DNA of 64,000 bases from Nostoc sp. 106C (GTDB taxonomy: Bacteria; Cyanobacteriota; Cyanobacteriia; Cyanobacteriales; Nostocaceae), in the NCBI RefSeq assembly GCF_002154725.1, contig NZ_MTAW01000180.1:62001-126000 (forward strand), in the 5' to 3' direction. The position numbers were made by a program, and so were the translations under genes. Of the stretch, positions 53,110 to 62,507 are shown piece by piece. How positions within the stretch are numbered: position 1 is the stretch's first letter; each line of letters starts with the position of its first letter. A model generated the notes under the pieces. It saw only the letters and a list, made by a program, of their open reading frames with translations, was not told where the DNA came from and ran no database searches.

Positions 53110-54303
53110 ATGTCGGAAAACAACCCAACACAATCTCCTGTAGCGTTAGCATCGAAAGTTGCCATCATTGGTGCTGGTCTTGGAGGTTTAACAGTTGCTT
53201 TAGCATTACGAAAACAAGGTATTGAAGCGCAAGTCTACGAAAAAGCAAGGGAATTGCGAGCAGTAGGTGCTGGTCTGACGCTTTTTCCTAACGGCTTGAA
53301 TAGTCTTTATGCCATTGATGCAGGTATAGTTGAGTCTTTGAAATCCGCAGGTAGCCAAACCCGAATGCTGAACCTAAAAAAAAGCACGGGAGAAATCATC
53401 ATGCAAAGCCCTATTACTCTATTAGCGAAATATGGGCAGCCGATGTTAAACATCCGGTGGTCGCGCTTGCAAGAGATACTCGCTGCTGGACTGCCAAAGG
53501 AAGTCATTCACCTCAATTCTCGGTGTATAGGCTTTCAAGAAAATGACCAAGGTGTAGAAGTTGAGTTTGAAGATGGCAAGAAAGTTCAGGCAGATTTACT
53601 GATAGGGGCTGATGGCATAAACTCCGTTGTGAGACAGACACTCATTGGTGACGGTTCCCCTCGCTATTCGGGACGCTTGTCTTGGCGTGCTGTCGTTAAA
53701 TATAACCACGAGCTACTTGGTGCTGACGAATCAATTTTTATGCTTGGAACTGATGGCAAAGCTTTCACTCTCATCGATGTTGGAGACGGATACATATTTT
53801 GGAGCGCTGGAGCAATATGGGCAGATGCTAATTGTCTGCAAAGCGCCTCAGAGATAAAATCTCGTGTTTTCGAGGTATTTGCTGGATGGGCAGAACCCGT
53901 GCAGGAAATCGTCGAGGCGACAGATGCCAACGAAATTGTCGAACGTCCAATATACGACAGACCACCCTTGCAAAGTTGGAGTCAAGGCAGAGTAACACTT
54001 TTGGGCGATGCAGCTCATCCAGTAGTACCAGTTTTAGGACAAGGAGCGAATATGGCTTTTGAGGATGCATGGGAGTTGCAAGAGTGCCTTTCCCATGCAG
54101 GCAGTATTGAAACAGCCCTTGCTAGCTACGAAAAAAGTCGCATCCACCGCACCCAAGTCATTCAAGCTCGTAGTGCATTCCAGGGCGCACGCTCTTATGA
54201 TGCTGACAGCGAGACATTTCTGCGTGGAGTTGCAGAACAAGCACAGATGAGTCAGTCAGAGTTTGAGGATTGGCTTTATAGCTATAAATCAACAAGCTTG
54301 TGA
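53110..54303 (+). CDS. FAD-dependent monooxygenase (PHBH/salicylate hydroxylase type)
   Basis: 397 residues, group A flavin monooxygenase. N-terminal dinucleotide-binding VAIIGAGLGGLTVALALR (18-35), the central LLIGADGINSVVRQ (DG motif) and the C-terminal VTLLGDAAHPVVPVLGQGAN (GD motif) are all present. Closest in type to salicylate hydroxylase or zeaxanthin-epoxidase-like enzymes; the substrate is unknown. No signal peptide. The NmrA-like gene follows 149 bp downstream on the same strand. Confidence 0.9.
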   Translation: MSENNPTQSPVALASKVAIIGAGLGGLTVALALRKQGIEAQVYEKARELRAVGAGLTLFPNGLNSLYAIDAGIVESLKSAGSQTRMLNLKKSTGEIIMQSPITLLAKYGQPMLNIRWSRLQEILAAGLPKEVIHLNSRCIGFQENDQGVEVEFEDGKKVQADLLIGADGINSVVRQTLIGDGSPRYSGRLSWRAVVKYNHELLGADESIFMLGTDGKAFTLIDVGDGYIFWSAGAIWADANCLQSASEIKSRVFEVFAGWAEPVQEIVEATDANEIVERPIYDRPPLQSWSQGRVTLLGDAAHPVVPVLGQGANMAFEDAWELQECLSHAGSIETALASYEKSRIHRTQVIQARSAFQGARSYDADSETFLRGVAEQAQMSQSEFEDWLYSYKSTSL

Positions 54304-54452
54304 TTCGATTGCAAATTTTACAGCGGATTTTAAGTTGATTAAGCACAGATAATCAGCCTCAAACTCAGGTAGAAAGCCTGTTTAACTTCTAAATTCTGGA
54401 TTCTGACAGCTTTATTCTGCTGTAATACTCTTATCCCTGTCAAAGGTTAAAA

Positions 54453-55355
54453 ATGAGTAAAGTTCTACTTATTGGCATTACTGGTGGTACTGGTGGGAAT
54501 GTCGTCAAGGGATTTCTCGAGCAGGGCGTCACTAATCTGCGTGCCATCACCAGAAAGATAGACCTAAATCGTCCATCTCTTTCAAAGTTGAATGATGCTG
54601 GAGTTGAACTAGTTGAAGCTGACCTAGACGATACAAACTCCCTCACCCCGGCTTTTACAGGAGTTACATCTGTTTACTGTCACGCCACCTCTGGAGACTC
54701 TAGTAAGGCTGACCCCTTAGAAGTTGAGAGGGCAAAGCAAGTGGCACAAGCTGCAAAGCAAGCTAATATTCAGCACTTAGTCTACAATTCCGCAGGTGGG
54801 GCAGATAGAAATTCTGGCATTCCCCATATTGAGCAAAAGTATGGAGTCGAGCAAATTTTCAAAGCAGCTGGCTTACCAACAACCATGTTGCGGGCTTGCT
54901 TGTTTATGGAAGAGTTTTGGAAAAAGTACACACGGCCCTCTATTCTCAAGGGTGTTTTTCCATTTTCCATTCAGCCAAATAAGCCCCTACATCTGATTAC
55001 AACTAAAGATATGGGACGTGTAGCTGCCTATGTAATTCAACATCCCTCTCAATACATCGGGCGAGAAATTGAGTTAGCTGGCGATGTGCTGACGCCTACG
55101 CAAATGGCAGAGGCATTTTCTCAAGCGCAAGGGATAAAAGTTACCCACAAAGAAACACCTGCTTGGATTTTCCTACTGCTTTGGCAAAAGGAACTCTTCG
55201 ATTTGATTCAGTGGTATCGTCACAAAGGTTATCAAGCCGATGTTCAGCAGTTGCGCACAGAATTTCCGGGGCTGTTAACTACATTCAGTGAATTTCTTGA
55301 ACAAACCAACTGGGCAAACCCCGAACTTACTTATGAGAATTCCCTGTACTGCTAG
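54453..55355 (+). CDS. NmrA-family NAD(P)-binding protein
   Basis: 300 residues, atypical short-chain dehydrogenase. N-terminal Rossmann LLIGITGGTGGNVVKGFLEQ (about 5-24). There is no YxxxK catalytic pair in the usual place (LVYNSAGGADRNSG precedes IEQKYGVEQIF). Members act as redox sensors or as reductases. It has the substrate-side block IELAGDVLTPTQMAEAFSQ typical of NmrA-like proteins. It may act with the FAD monooxygenase upstream; that is inferred from position only. Confidence 0.85.
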   Translation: MSKVLLIGITGGTGGNVVKGFLEQGVTNLRAITRKIDLNRPSLSKLNDAGVELVEADLDDTNSLTPAFTGVTSVYCHATSGDSSKADPLEVERAKQVAQAAKQANIQHLVYNSAGGADRNSGIPHIEQKYGVEQIFKAAGLPTTMLRACLFMEEFWKKYTRPSILKGVFPFSIQPNKPLHLITTKDMGRVAAYVIQHPSQYIGREIELAGDVLTPTQMAEAFSQAQGIKVTHKETPAWIFLLLWQKELFDLIQWYRHKGYQADVQQLRTEFPGLLTTFSEFLEQTNWANPELTYENSLYC

Positions 55356-55452
55356 CATTACTTATTCTCAATAATAATTGATGCACAAAGGGCTTCGCGG
55401 TTTAGGAGTTAGTATATGCTACATTGAAATACAATATTTACATCAGCTTAAA

Positions 55453-56235
55453 ATGAAATATAAAGCATTAACAACAGACCCTTTTGAGCATTATTTCTAT
55501 GAACACGCTCAATGGCTAGAAGAAGCATGGTCTGTCACTGCTGCGAATACATTAGCCACATCTTATCTGGATGCACTTGCAGAGATTTGGCTGCGTGATT
55601 TTCCTGATGCTAAGAAAAAGTTAGAAAAAGACAATTCTGGTAAACCTCCAGCATCTATTAGACTTGCCAGGTTTTTAAAGCAATTTATTCCGAATGATCC
55701 AGATGTCAATAAAGTTGCTGTTCTCTGTTTCGCTGAGGATTGGAAGCATTACCGTCCACAGGATGCTCACCTAGCTGACCAGATTATTAATAAACGAGTT
55801 AACAAAGATCCTAATAATATATTCTACGGGAATGAAGTACCTAAAGCTTACCTTGATGTTCCTCGTGATGAACTTGCTAAAGAATGCCCAGAACTTGCAG
55901 CCAACCCTGACCTTTTGGCCTTAGTTGAAGAGTATGAGTATGGGGCAATTCTCTACTCTCTTTATCGCTGTCCTTTAGTTCATACTGCTACTAACTCAAA
56001 TCGAACGAATGGTTTTGTAGGAAGAGAGGAACGAAGTATGTACTATTGGTCACTTGATGGTAGCGGTAGAGTTACTATTGGCTTTGGAACTCATCTGATT
56101 ACTCGTTGGCTGTGTAATGCGGTTACTGGGTATGTTCAAGCTTGCCATGAAGCAGGCATTATTCCAGCAAATAATATTGATGCTGGATCTAGCCAAGAAG
56201 AACGTTTTAAGAAACTTTGGAGCAAAATTAAATAA
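55453..56235 (+). CDS. unrecognised 260-residue protein with an R-x4-H motif
   Basis: I prefer the ATG at 55453 (MKYKALTTDPFEHYF) because the preceding 25 codons from a TTG at 55378 look non-coding. Helical N-terminal half. In the C-terminal half, ILYSLYRCPLVHTAT contains R-x4-H after an aromatic helix, similar to HEPN-type motifs, followed by a short beta region (SMYYWSLDGSGRVTIGFG) and a last helix. No membrane span or signal peptide. Function unknown; the HEPN suggestion is weak. Confidence 0.6.
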   Translation: MKYKALTTDPFEHYFYEHAQWLEEAWSVTAANTLATSYLDALAEIWLRDFPDAKKKLEKDNSGKPPASIRLARFLKQFIPNDPDVNKVAVLCFAEDWKHYRPQDAHLADQIINKRVNKDPNNIFYGNEVPKAYLDVPRDELAKECPELAANPDLLALVEEYEYGAILYSLYRCPLVHTATNSNRTNGFVGREERSMYYWSLDGSGRVTIGFGTHLITRWLCNAVTGYVQACHEAGIIPANNIDAGSSQEERFKKLWSKIK

Positions 56236-56365
56236 GAGTATTATCTTGCCTTACTCCTGGGAGGGGACAGTACTCCCAAGTTAACTATCCTGTTATGGAT
56301 TTAGCCGTTATACGTCTTCCTTTTCCTTATTTGTGTAGATGTGACAAAAAATTATGAGTTAGTAA

Positions 56366-57520
56366 TTAGTTAAATTTGGATGATAACAATTGAGAAATTT
56401 GCTGATTAATAATTTTTACATCAAAGTGCTGACTAGCTATTTTTCTGGCATTATGAGCCATAGTTGCAGTTTTATGTCTCTCATGAAGGCAAGTAGTAAT
56501 TACTTGTGCTAGTTCTTGAAAATCTCCGGGTTGAACTAAAAAACCATTAATTCCAGGTTCGATTAATTCCATTGCACCCCCAGCTTTAGTTGCAACTACA
56601 GGTGTACCACACAGCATAGCTTCAACAATTACTCTACCAAAGGGTTCTGCAAAAGTGGAGGTATGAGCAACTAAGTCACAAGCTGCCATTAACTGAGGAA
56701 CATCAGCACGAAATCCTAAAAAATTTACGCGATTTTTTAGCCCCAATGCAGTAACTTGGCGATGCAATTGTTGCACATAATCTTGTTCGCCAAATAAAGC
56801 ATCTCCAACTAAAATTACTGTTACTTGTTGCGGACATTTGGCAAGTGCATCAATTAAAATATGCTGTCCTTTCCAAGGTGCAAGCCGACTGAAGTGACCG
56901 ATTACAAATTTTCCTATCAGACCTAATTCTTGCTGTAATTGCCTAACATCAGATTCGCAAGTTTGATAAATTTTGGGTTCAAAGCCGTTATAGACAACTG
57001 TAGTGATATTTGCACGTCCTCCCGCTTGCACAAAGGCTGTTTGACTTGCTTGGGAGTTAGCAATTACTAACGATGCAAAATAATTAGCTAAGTTAATAGC
57101 AATGCGTCGGTTAGTTTGGCTAAAATGTTCTTTTGACAGAATATCATGCAAATGATAGACCAAAGGACGACGGGCAAAAAAGCTAGCGATCGCGCCTATG
57201 ACTAATGCTTTTTGAGTATTTGCATAAATTAAATCGTAGCCCTTAGCTCTTTTTACTACTTTAATTATTAACGGGATTATTTGTCTGAGACTTTTTAATC
57301 CTTGAAGAAAACTACTAGATTTTTTAACTTGAATTGATTGAGTTGTTAAAACTTCTACCGAAATCTGATTTTGCTGTAGTAAAGTTTTAAATGGTCCATC
57401 TGCAAATAAGCCTACAAGAGCACGATCGCGATAGGGTTTAGCAATATCTATCAAACATAGTTCTGCACCTCCTGGCTTACCACTTTGATCTAAAAAAAGA
57501 ATTTTCATAATATTTGTCAA
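56366..57520 (-). CDS. family 4 (GT-B) glycosyltransferase
   Basis: 384 residues. Rossmann N-domain (ILFLDQSGKPGGAELCLIDI), the C-domain KFVIGHFSRLAPWKGQHILI, and the sugar-nucleotide E-x7-E region (FAEPFGRVIVEAMLCGTPVVA). Transfers a sugar from a nucleotide donor, probably in exopolysaccharide or glycolipid assembly. It is 43 nt downstream of a second GT4 gene on the same strand, so one operon is likely. A possible alternative start is ATG at residue 5 (MKILFLDQ). Confidence 0.92.
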   Translation of the reverse strand: MTNIMKILFLDQSGKPGGAELCLIDIAKPYRDRALVGLFADGPFKTLLQQNQISVEVLTTQSIQVKKSSSFLQGLKSLRQIIPLIIKVVKRAKGYDLIYANTQKALVIGAIASFFARRPLVYHLHDILSKEHFSQTNRRIAINLANYFASLVIANSQASQTAFVQAGGRANITTVVYNGFEPKIYQTCESDVRQLQQELGLIGKFVIGHFSRLAPWKGQHILIDALAKCPQQVTVILVGDALFGEQDYVQQLHRQVTALGLKNRVNFLGFRADVPQLMAACDLVAHTSTFAEPFGRVIVEAMLCGTPVVATKAGGAMELIEPGINGFLVQPGDFQELAQVITTCLHERHKTATMAHNARKIASQHFDVKIINQQISQLLSSKFN

Positions 57521-57563
57521 TAGTCAATAGTTTCTCTTTTCTCTAATTCCTACTTTCCAAGCA

Positions 57564-58727
57564 CTAAGCAAGTAAAACTTGCCGTACTTGCTGGGCTATT
57601 TTATGCCAGTTAAAGTTTGTGGCGGCGTACTGGTGACAAGCTTCGCGTGAAGGGATGAGTATGCTTCCTAGTAAGACTTGTTCTAATTTTTCTGCAATAG
57701 CTGAAACTTCTGTAGAATCAGTAATTAAATCTGGTGATAAGGGTTCTAAAATTTCTGGCATTCCGCCAACAGGGGTACATAAAACAGGAGTACCACAGGC
57801 AAGAGATTCTACTATTGCTAATCCAAATCCTTCAAAAGATTGACTGGGCATAATTGTTAAGTCAGCAGCTTGGTAAGCTAAAGGTAGCTGCTCATCAGGA
57901 AGAAAACCTAGAAATTTAACGTTGTCTTCTAGTCCTAATTCTTTAGCCTGTTGTTGTAGTGCAGCTTGTATATGACCACGACCTGCGATCGCTAGCCAAA
58001 CATCAGGAATTTTTGGTTTAATTATTGCTAGTGCTTCCAACAATTTATCCAACCCAACTCGATACACTAAACGCCGGGATGTAAATAATATTTGGCGACT
58101 ATCAGGCCAGCCTAATTTGTTTCGAGCTTCTTGCGGTGATAGATTGGCTTGAAATTTATTAACGTCAACTCCACCAGGAATTATGTGAATTTTCTTCCAA
58201 GGAACTTGATATTGTTGATGTAGAATTTTACCAAATGCTTTGCTGAGAACAATAAAGCGATCGCAACGTTTATATGTACTTTTTTCTATTAGCCAGCGTT
58301 TAAGTAATACACTCAGTATCTGATTATCTACTTCCTCTTGGCTTTCAGATGCCCAAGGCCCATGAAAGTTAAAAGTAATGGGCACTTCTTTGGGCAAAAT
58401 ATCCAAAATTGGGAAGCTGTATAATGCAAAATGCAGGTTAATAGCATCTGGTTTACCTACTCTGGTCTTCTTAAAATTAGTGCGAATAGACCACAGCCTG
58501 CGCCAAATTACAGTATCTGGCTCTGCCAAATTAGTTAGCTTAATTGACGTATTTATTATTGTTTTTGGTAAGCCTACTCCACATAATTCTACATAGTCTT
58601 GATTTGCTGCTAATTGATGAGTTAGTTCATAAATATAGCGCTCTAATCCTCCTGGTGTTTCAGGAAACCAGCCCATTCCCAAGGTGAGGATAGATGCTGA
58701 AGCGAAATTGTCTTTGTTATCTTCCAC
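57564..58727 (-). CDS. family 4 (GT-B) glycosyltransferase
   Basis: 387 residues. GMGWFPETPGGLERYIYEL is the acceptor-side signature of GT4 enzymes. HIIPGGVDVNKFQ, LFTSRRLVYRVGLDKLLEAL and the E-x7-E segment SFEGFGLAIVESLACGTPVL are donor-domain motifs. It is the first gene of a two-gene GT operon. It differs in sequence from its neighbour, so it probably adds a different sugar or linkage. The polysaccharide is unknown. Confidence 0.92.
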   Translation of the reverse strand: MEDNKDNFASASILTLGMGWFPETPGGLERYIYELTHQLAANQDYVELCGVGLPKTIINTSIKLTNLAEPDTVIWRRLWSIRTNFKKTRVGKPDAINLHFALYSFPILDILPKEVPITFNFHGPWASESQEEVDNQILSVLLKRWLIEKSTYKRCDRFIVLSKAFGKILHQQYQVPWKKIHIIPGGVDVNKFQANLSPQEARNKLGWPDSRQILFTSRRLVYRVGLDKLLEALAIIKPKIPDVWLAIAGRGHIQAALQQQAKELGLEDNVKFLGFLPDEQLPLAYQAADLTIMPSQSFEGFGLAIVESLACGTPVLCTPVGGMPEILEPLSPDLITDSTEVSAIAEKLEQVLLGSILIPSREACHQYAATNFNWHKIAQQVRQVLLA

Positions 58728-59764
58728 CTATTTTACTCCTGTGATTTGTTAAACCCGCTTCCGTAGTTTTTACACCAAGCCCAACCACTTTTTTTGAAGC
58801 AATAAATTAGCTTTGCTAGTACTTCTATTCCGCTATCCATTACATTATCAGTACATTTCTATTCATGAATGGATAAATATGTGCCAGCAAAGCCACAACT
58901 TTATTTAAAATATTTATTACAAAAATATAATATAGTCACAAATCATCGATTCAGGCTTAAATAAGGCAGAACATTCTGTTTTAATGCATTTATGTTTGAC
59001 TGTCAACTAGTAAATTTAAACTGGTATTTAAGTAGAACGGTGTGGAAAAACAAAACTATGTTTTGAAAAATCAAATAGGCTTAAATTCTCTTCCCTCCTG
59101 CCTTCTGCCTCCTGCCTCCTGCCTCATCCCAACGATAAATATTCACGCCGACCTACTTATCTGGGCTAGAAAATCCATTTACGATAAATATGATACTCTC
59201 ATGCTAAATAAGCACTGATATTTTTCATATTAGCTCTCAACATTAGGCGTACAATCTCAGATTATTACAGAAATATTCTGTATTCAGTTTTACGATATTC
59301 AACAATAATAAAGTAAAGATTAATACTTTAATAAAAAAATGGCGATCGCCTAGGAAAGTAAATTTAAAAATACATGTGATTTTTATAAAGTTTTAGTAAA
59401 ATTAAACTTTTTAATATTGGGTCTTTGTTATTTATGTATATATCTTGTTGAAAGCAAGATTAGTCATAAGGATTCAAAAATTTATTATTTAGGGCTAGAC
59501 GATCTTAGGTAGTCGAGCGCAAAATAAACCTATACATCTACACTAACCAATATTCTTTAGCTACAAGTCAAAATATCAGGGTTTTGGCAATTAAATTGGG
59601 TTAGAATCATTAGCTAATATTTATTAGGAATTGCAAAGTATCAAGTAATACATTGTAATTAATTAATGATTTTAGCTTTTGAAGAATAAGTGGTATCAAT
59701 TAATATTCTCCGAATCGATAAAAACAATATTTTTGAGCCTTAAGTATATAAATTTGGAGATTAG
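58728..59764. other. 1-kb AT-rich spacer between divergent genes
   Basis: No gene is seen. It holds copy B of the heptamer element (59030-59158) and the divergent promoter regions of the GT pair and the beta-propeller gene. The stretch 59160-59760 is very AT-rich without recognisable structure. Confidence 0.55.
59030..59158. mobile_element. 129-bp heptamer-containing MITE-like element, copy B
   Basis: The same AAGTAGAACGG and GACCTACTT ends as copy A at 35153, with a block of four tandem CTGCC heptamers (59096-59123). The ends and the heptamer block are conserved; the AT-rich filler differs more. Confidence 0.6.
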
Positions 59765-61987
59765 ATGAAATTTAGATTAATCAAAAAACTCGGCATAATC
59801 TGCCCTAAATTTGACCAATCGATCAAGAAAATGTCTCGAAAGCGAAGTTTTAATCAGAGAAAGTTTTTAACATTTTTACTTTGTCTTACTATCGGAATAA
59901 TTGTTAGTTCTACAGCTATAACAACACGCTGGACTGTTAGTGGCTCACCCACACATACGTACAAAACATCTTGGATAGGTAATAGTTTTGGCGGCGGAAA
60001 AGATTGGGTACAAAACAACATAGAAGCAATGTATGTTGCTGCTAATGGCACAGTGTATACCAACAGTGTTTGGGATGAAGCAGGCAGAGAAGCCGGAATT
60101 TATCAAGATGGCAAGATTATTGGTATGGCTAATGATACTCACGGATGGAGCCGTACTGGTGGTAAAGCAGTAACAGTAGATAGTAAATATATTTACTTAG
60201 CCATAACTCAGGGATCGATTGGCAAAACAGAGAAAGATTATCCGCCAGATGGAACAACTTGGTACTGCGTAAGGCGATATGACTTATCTGGAAAACCTGC
60301 GCCGTTTACTAGCGGTCGTGGTTGGGATAAAAGTATGTTAATTGCTAGTACCAAAGGAGAAATTACTGGATTAGCAACTGCAAAAAAAGAATTATATGTC
60401 AGTGACTCTGCTGCTAACCGCATTCGCATTTATAGTACCGAAACTATGCAGGAACTACGCAGTTTTAGCGTTACTAGACCGGGAGCAATAACTGTTGATC
60501 AAAAAGCTAATCTGTGGATTATTCAAAATAAAAAAGGTAGTAATCCTGCCAAGATTCTGCATTATTCTCATACTGGCAAGCAATTACCTCAAGAGATTAC
60601 TAAAGTTATCGAACCAACTGCGATCGCCATCGATCCTCAAGGTAGGCTTTTAGTTGCAGAAAACGGGCCGCTTCAACAAGTATTGATTTACAACGTTACA
60701 GATAAGCCAGTACAAGTTGGGACTTTCGGCACTAAAGGCGGTGTTTTTGCGGGTAATCCTGGAGAAGTCCAAGATTTGAAACTGTATGGGATTACAGGCT
60801 TAGGTACAGATGCCACAGGCAACATTTATATAAATAGTAATGGTTTCAATAGATCGGGAACAGACTTAAGAAAGTTTTCGCCATCAGGAAAACAACTGTG
60901 GCGATTGTTGGGATTGCTGTTTGTCGATAATGCGGATGCAGATCCTCAAACTGATGGAGTTGATGTCTTCACCAAAGAAGAACACTTTGTCATGGACTAC
61001 AGTCAACCGCCTGGAAAGCAATGGACTTTTAAGAACTACACACTCAATCCTTTCAAATATCCTCAAGATCCACGTCTGCATACATCCCCAGATGCTACCT
61101 TTGTCCGCCGCATCCAAGGTAAGCCATTTTTATTTATCACAAATATGTACAGCAGCTTTCTGCAAATTTATCGTTTTGATACAAGCAAAAATAATAAAGT
61201 TGCTATTCCATCGGGGATGTTTGTCGGTACTAACGGTGAAGGTAAAAAATCAATCGCTGGTAACTGGCCACCGCATCAACCTGCAAAAGGCGAATGGATT
61301 TGGCGCGATCGCAACGGTAATGGTGCGTTCGATGAGGGTGAGTACGACAAAAGCGAAGATTATCCCTACTTGGGGGGGTGGTGGGTAGACAGTAAAGGAG
61401 ATGTGTGGAAAACTTTACGAACTCAAGATAGTATTGGTATCCGCCACTATCCCTTACAGGGACTAGATGCTAATGGTAACCCCATCTATGCTTATAGCTC
61501 CATGCAAAAGCAAAAGACGCCGAGTATGTTTACCGATTTGCGGCGGATTGAGTATTTCCCTGAAACAGATACCATGTATTTGTCAGGCTTCACTGTAGAT
61601 CACCCGGCGAAAGGTGACGATACTGGCGTTGTCGGATCTGAGATTGTCCGGTTTGATAATTGGAGCCAAGAAAACCCTACTCCCCGGTGGCGCATCGTAG
61701 TTCCTCATGACACCACAGGTAAGCGCGAAGTCTCTACCGCAGCCATGAGTGTAGCAGGAGACTATGTATTTATCGTCACATTCAAAACAGCAGAAGTACA
61801 TATTTATAACGCCGCAACAGGAGTGCAAGTACAACAGTTCAAACCTGGCTCAGAAGTTGCACATGAAAGTGGTTGGATTGATATACCCCACGGTATCCGC
61901 GCTTTTCGCCGTTCAAATGGTGAGTACTTAGTGTTTGTTGAAGAAGATTGGAAAGGAAAAGTAATTATCTATCGATTGATGGGGTAA
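59765..61987 (+). CDS. secreted/anchored beta-propeller-like protein with one EF-hand loop
   Basis: 740 residues. The N-terminal basic stretch and hydrophobic segment about 33-52 (FLTFLLCLTIGIIVSSTAI) suggest a signal anchor; M23 is an alternative start. The body has repeated NHL/SMP-30-like blades (GEITGLATAKKELYVSDSAA; PTAIAIDPQGRLLVAENGP; GLGTDATGNIYINSN). D515-E526 (DRNGNGAFDEGE) is a canonical 12-residue EF-hand loop. It probably works outside the cytoplasmic membrane, binding Ca2+ or a carbohydrate. It lies among glycan genes but the ligand is unknown. Confidence 0.75.
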   Translation: MKFRLIKKLGIICPKFDQSIKKMSRKRSFNQRKFLTFLLCLTIGIIVSSTAITTRWTVSGSPTHTYKTSWIGNSFGGGKDWVQNNIEAMYVAANGTVYTNSVWDEAGREAGIYQDGKIIGMANDTHGWSRTGGKAVTVDSKYIYLAITQGSIGKTEKDYPPDGTTWYCVRRYDLSGKPAPFTSGRGWDKSMLIASTKGEITGLATAKKELYVSDSAANRIRIYSTETMQELRSFSVTRPGAITVDQKANLWIIQNKKGSNPAKILHYSHTGKQLPQEITKVIEPTAIAIDPQGRLLVAENGPLQQVLIYNVTDKPVQVGTFGTKGGVFAGNPGEVQDLKLYGITGLGTDATGNIYINSNGFNRSGTDLRKFSPSGKQLWRLLGLLFVDNADADPQTDGVDVFTKEEHFVMDYSQPPGKQWTFKNYTLNPFKYPQDPRLHTSPDATFVRRIQGKPFLFITNMYSSFLQIYRFDTSKNNKVAIPSGMFVGTNGEGKKSIAGNWPPHQPAKGEWIWRDRNGNGAFDEGEYDKSEDYPYLGGWWVDSKGDVWKTLRTQDSIGIRHYPLQGLDANGNPIYAYSSMQKQKTPSMFTDLRRIEYFPETDTMYLSGFTVDHPAKGDDTGVVGSEIVRFDNWSQENPTPRWRIVVPHDTTGKREVSTAAMSVAGDYVFIVTFKTAEVHIYNAATGVQVQQFKPGSEVAHESGWIDIPHGIRAFRRSNGEYLVFVEEDWKGKVIIYRLMG

Positions 61988-62018
61988 TAACAATTTTCGG
62001 CTTCAAAGTGTTTTGTTT

Positions 62019-62049
62019 GATTCCCGACTTCTTTGGGAAGTCGGGAATC
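62019..62049. repeat. palindromic GACTTC hairpin repeat, copy 3
   Basis: GATTCCCGACTTC pairs with GAAGTCGGGAATC around TTTGG, about 30 bp after the beta-propeller gene stop. It is the same family as copies at 12050 and 13217, with a T-A pair in place of the C-G or A-T pair next to CCC. It is probably a terminator here. Confidence 0.65.
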
Positions 62050-62507
62050 TAAGGTGGGCGTTGCCTACTTTACAAGCTTATAATGTACGGATTTTTTTCA
62101 TTAATAAAATTTTTATTTAGCTTTTATCTACTTTTAAAAAAGTATTTAATTAATATAATTATTTTCTTATATATCCAAATATAAAGATATATTATAAGAT
62201 TATTTTGTCTACAATTAAAATGTAGCTATTGCTTTTTAATTACGTAAATAAAAATTTAACAATTGCTATTTATTTTCGTTATAGATTTCGCTAAAACTTT
62301 ATAACTAACTTGTAAAAGCATCGATGCTTTTACACAAATAATAAAAATAGTTAATGACAAGTTTTAGTAATTAAATTATGATTTTATAACAACCAAAGCA
62401 AGGTTAAAAGAGAATACCTAGCAGATTACTAGTGTATCGAGCTAATAGTAACCAAATATTTTGAACTGTAATTATGAAGTATCAAAGCCTAAATAAAGCG
62501 AGTAATT
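62050..62507. other. AT-rich spacer upstream of the PIG-L gene
   Basis: About 460 bp, very AT-rich. No gene or clear structure, apart from the short palindrome GCATCGATGC at about 62318. It presumably carries the promoter of the PIG-L gene. Confidence 0.4.
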
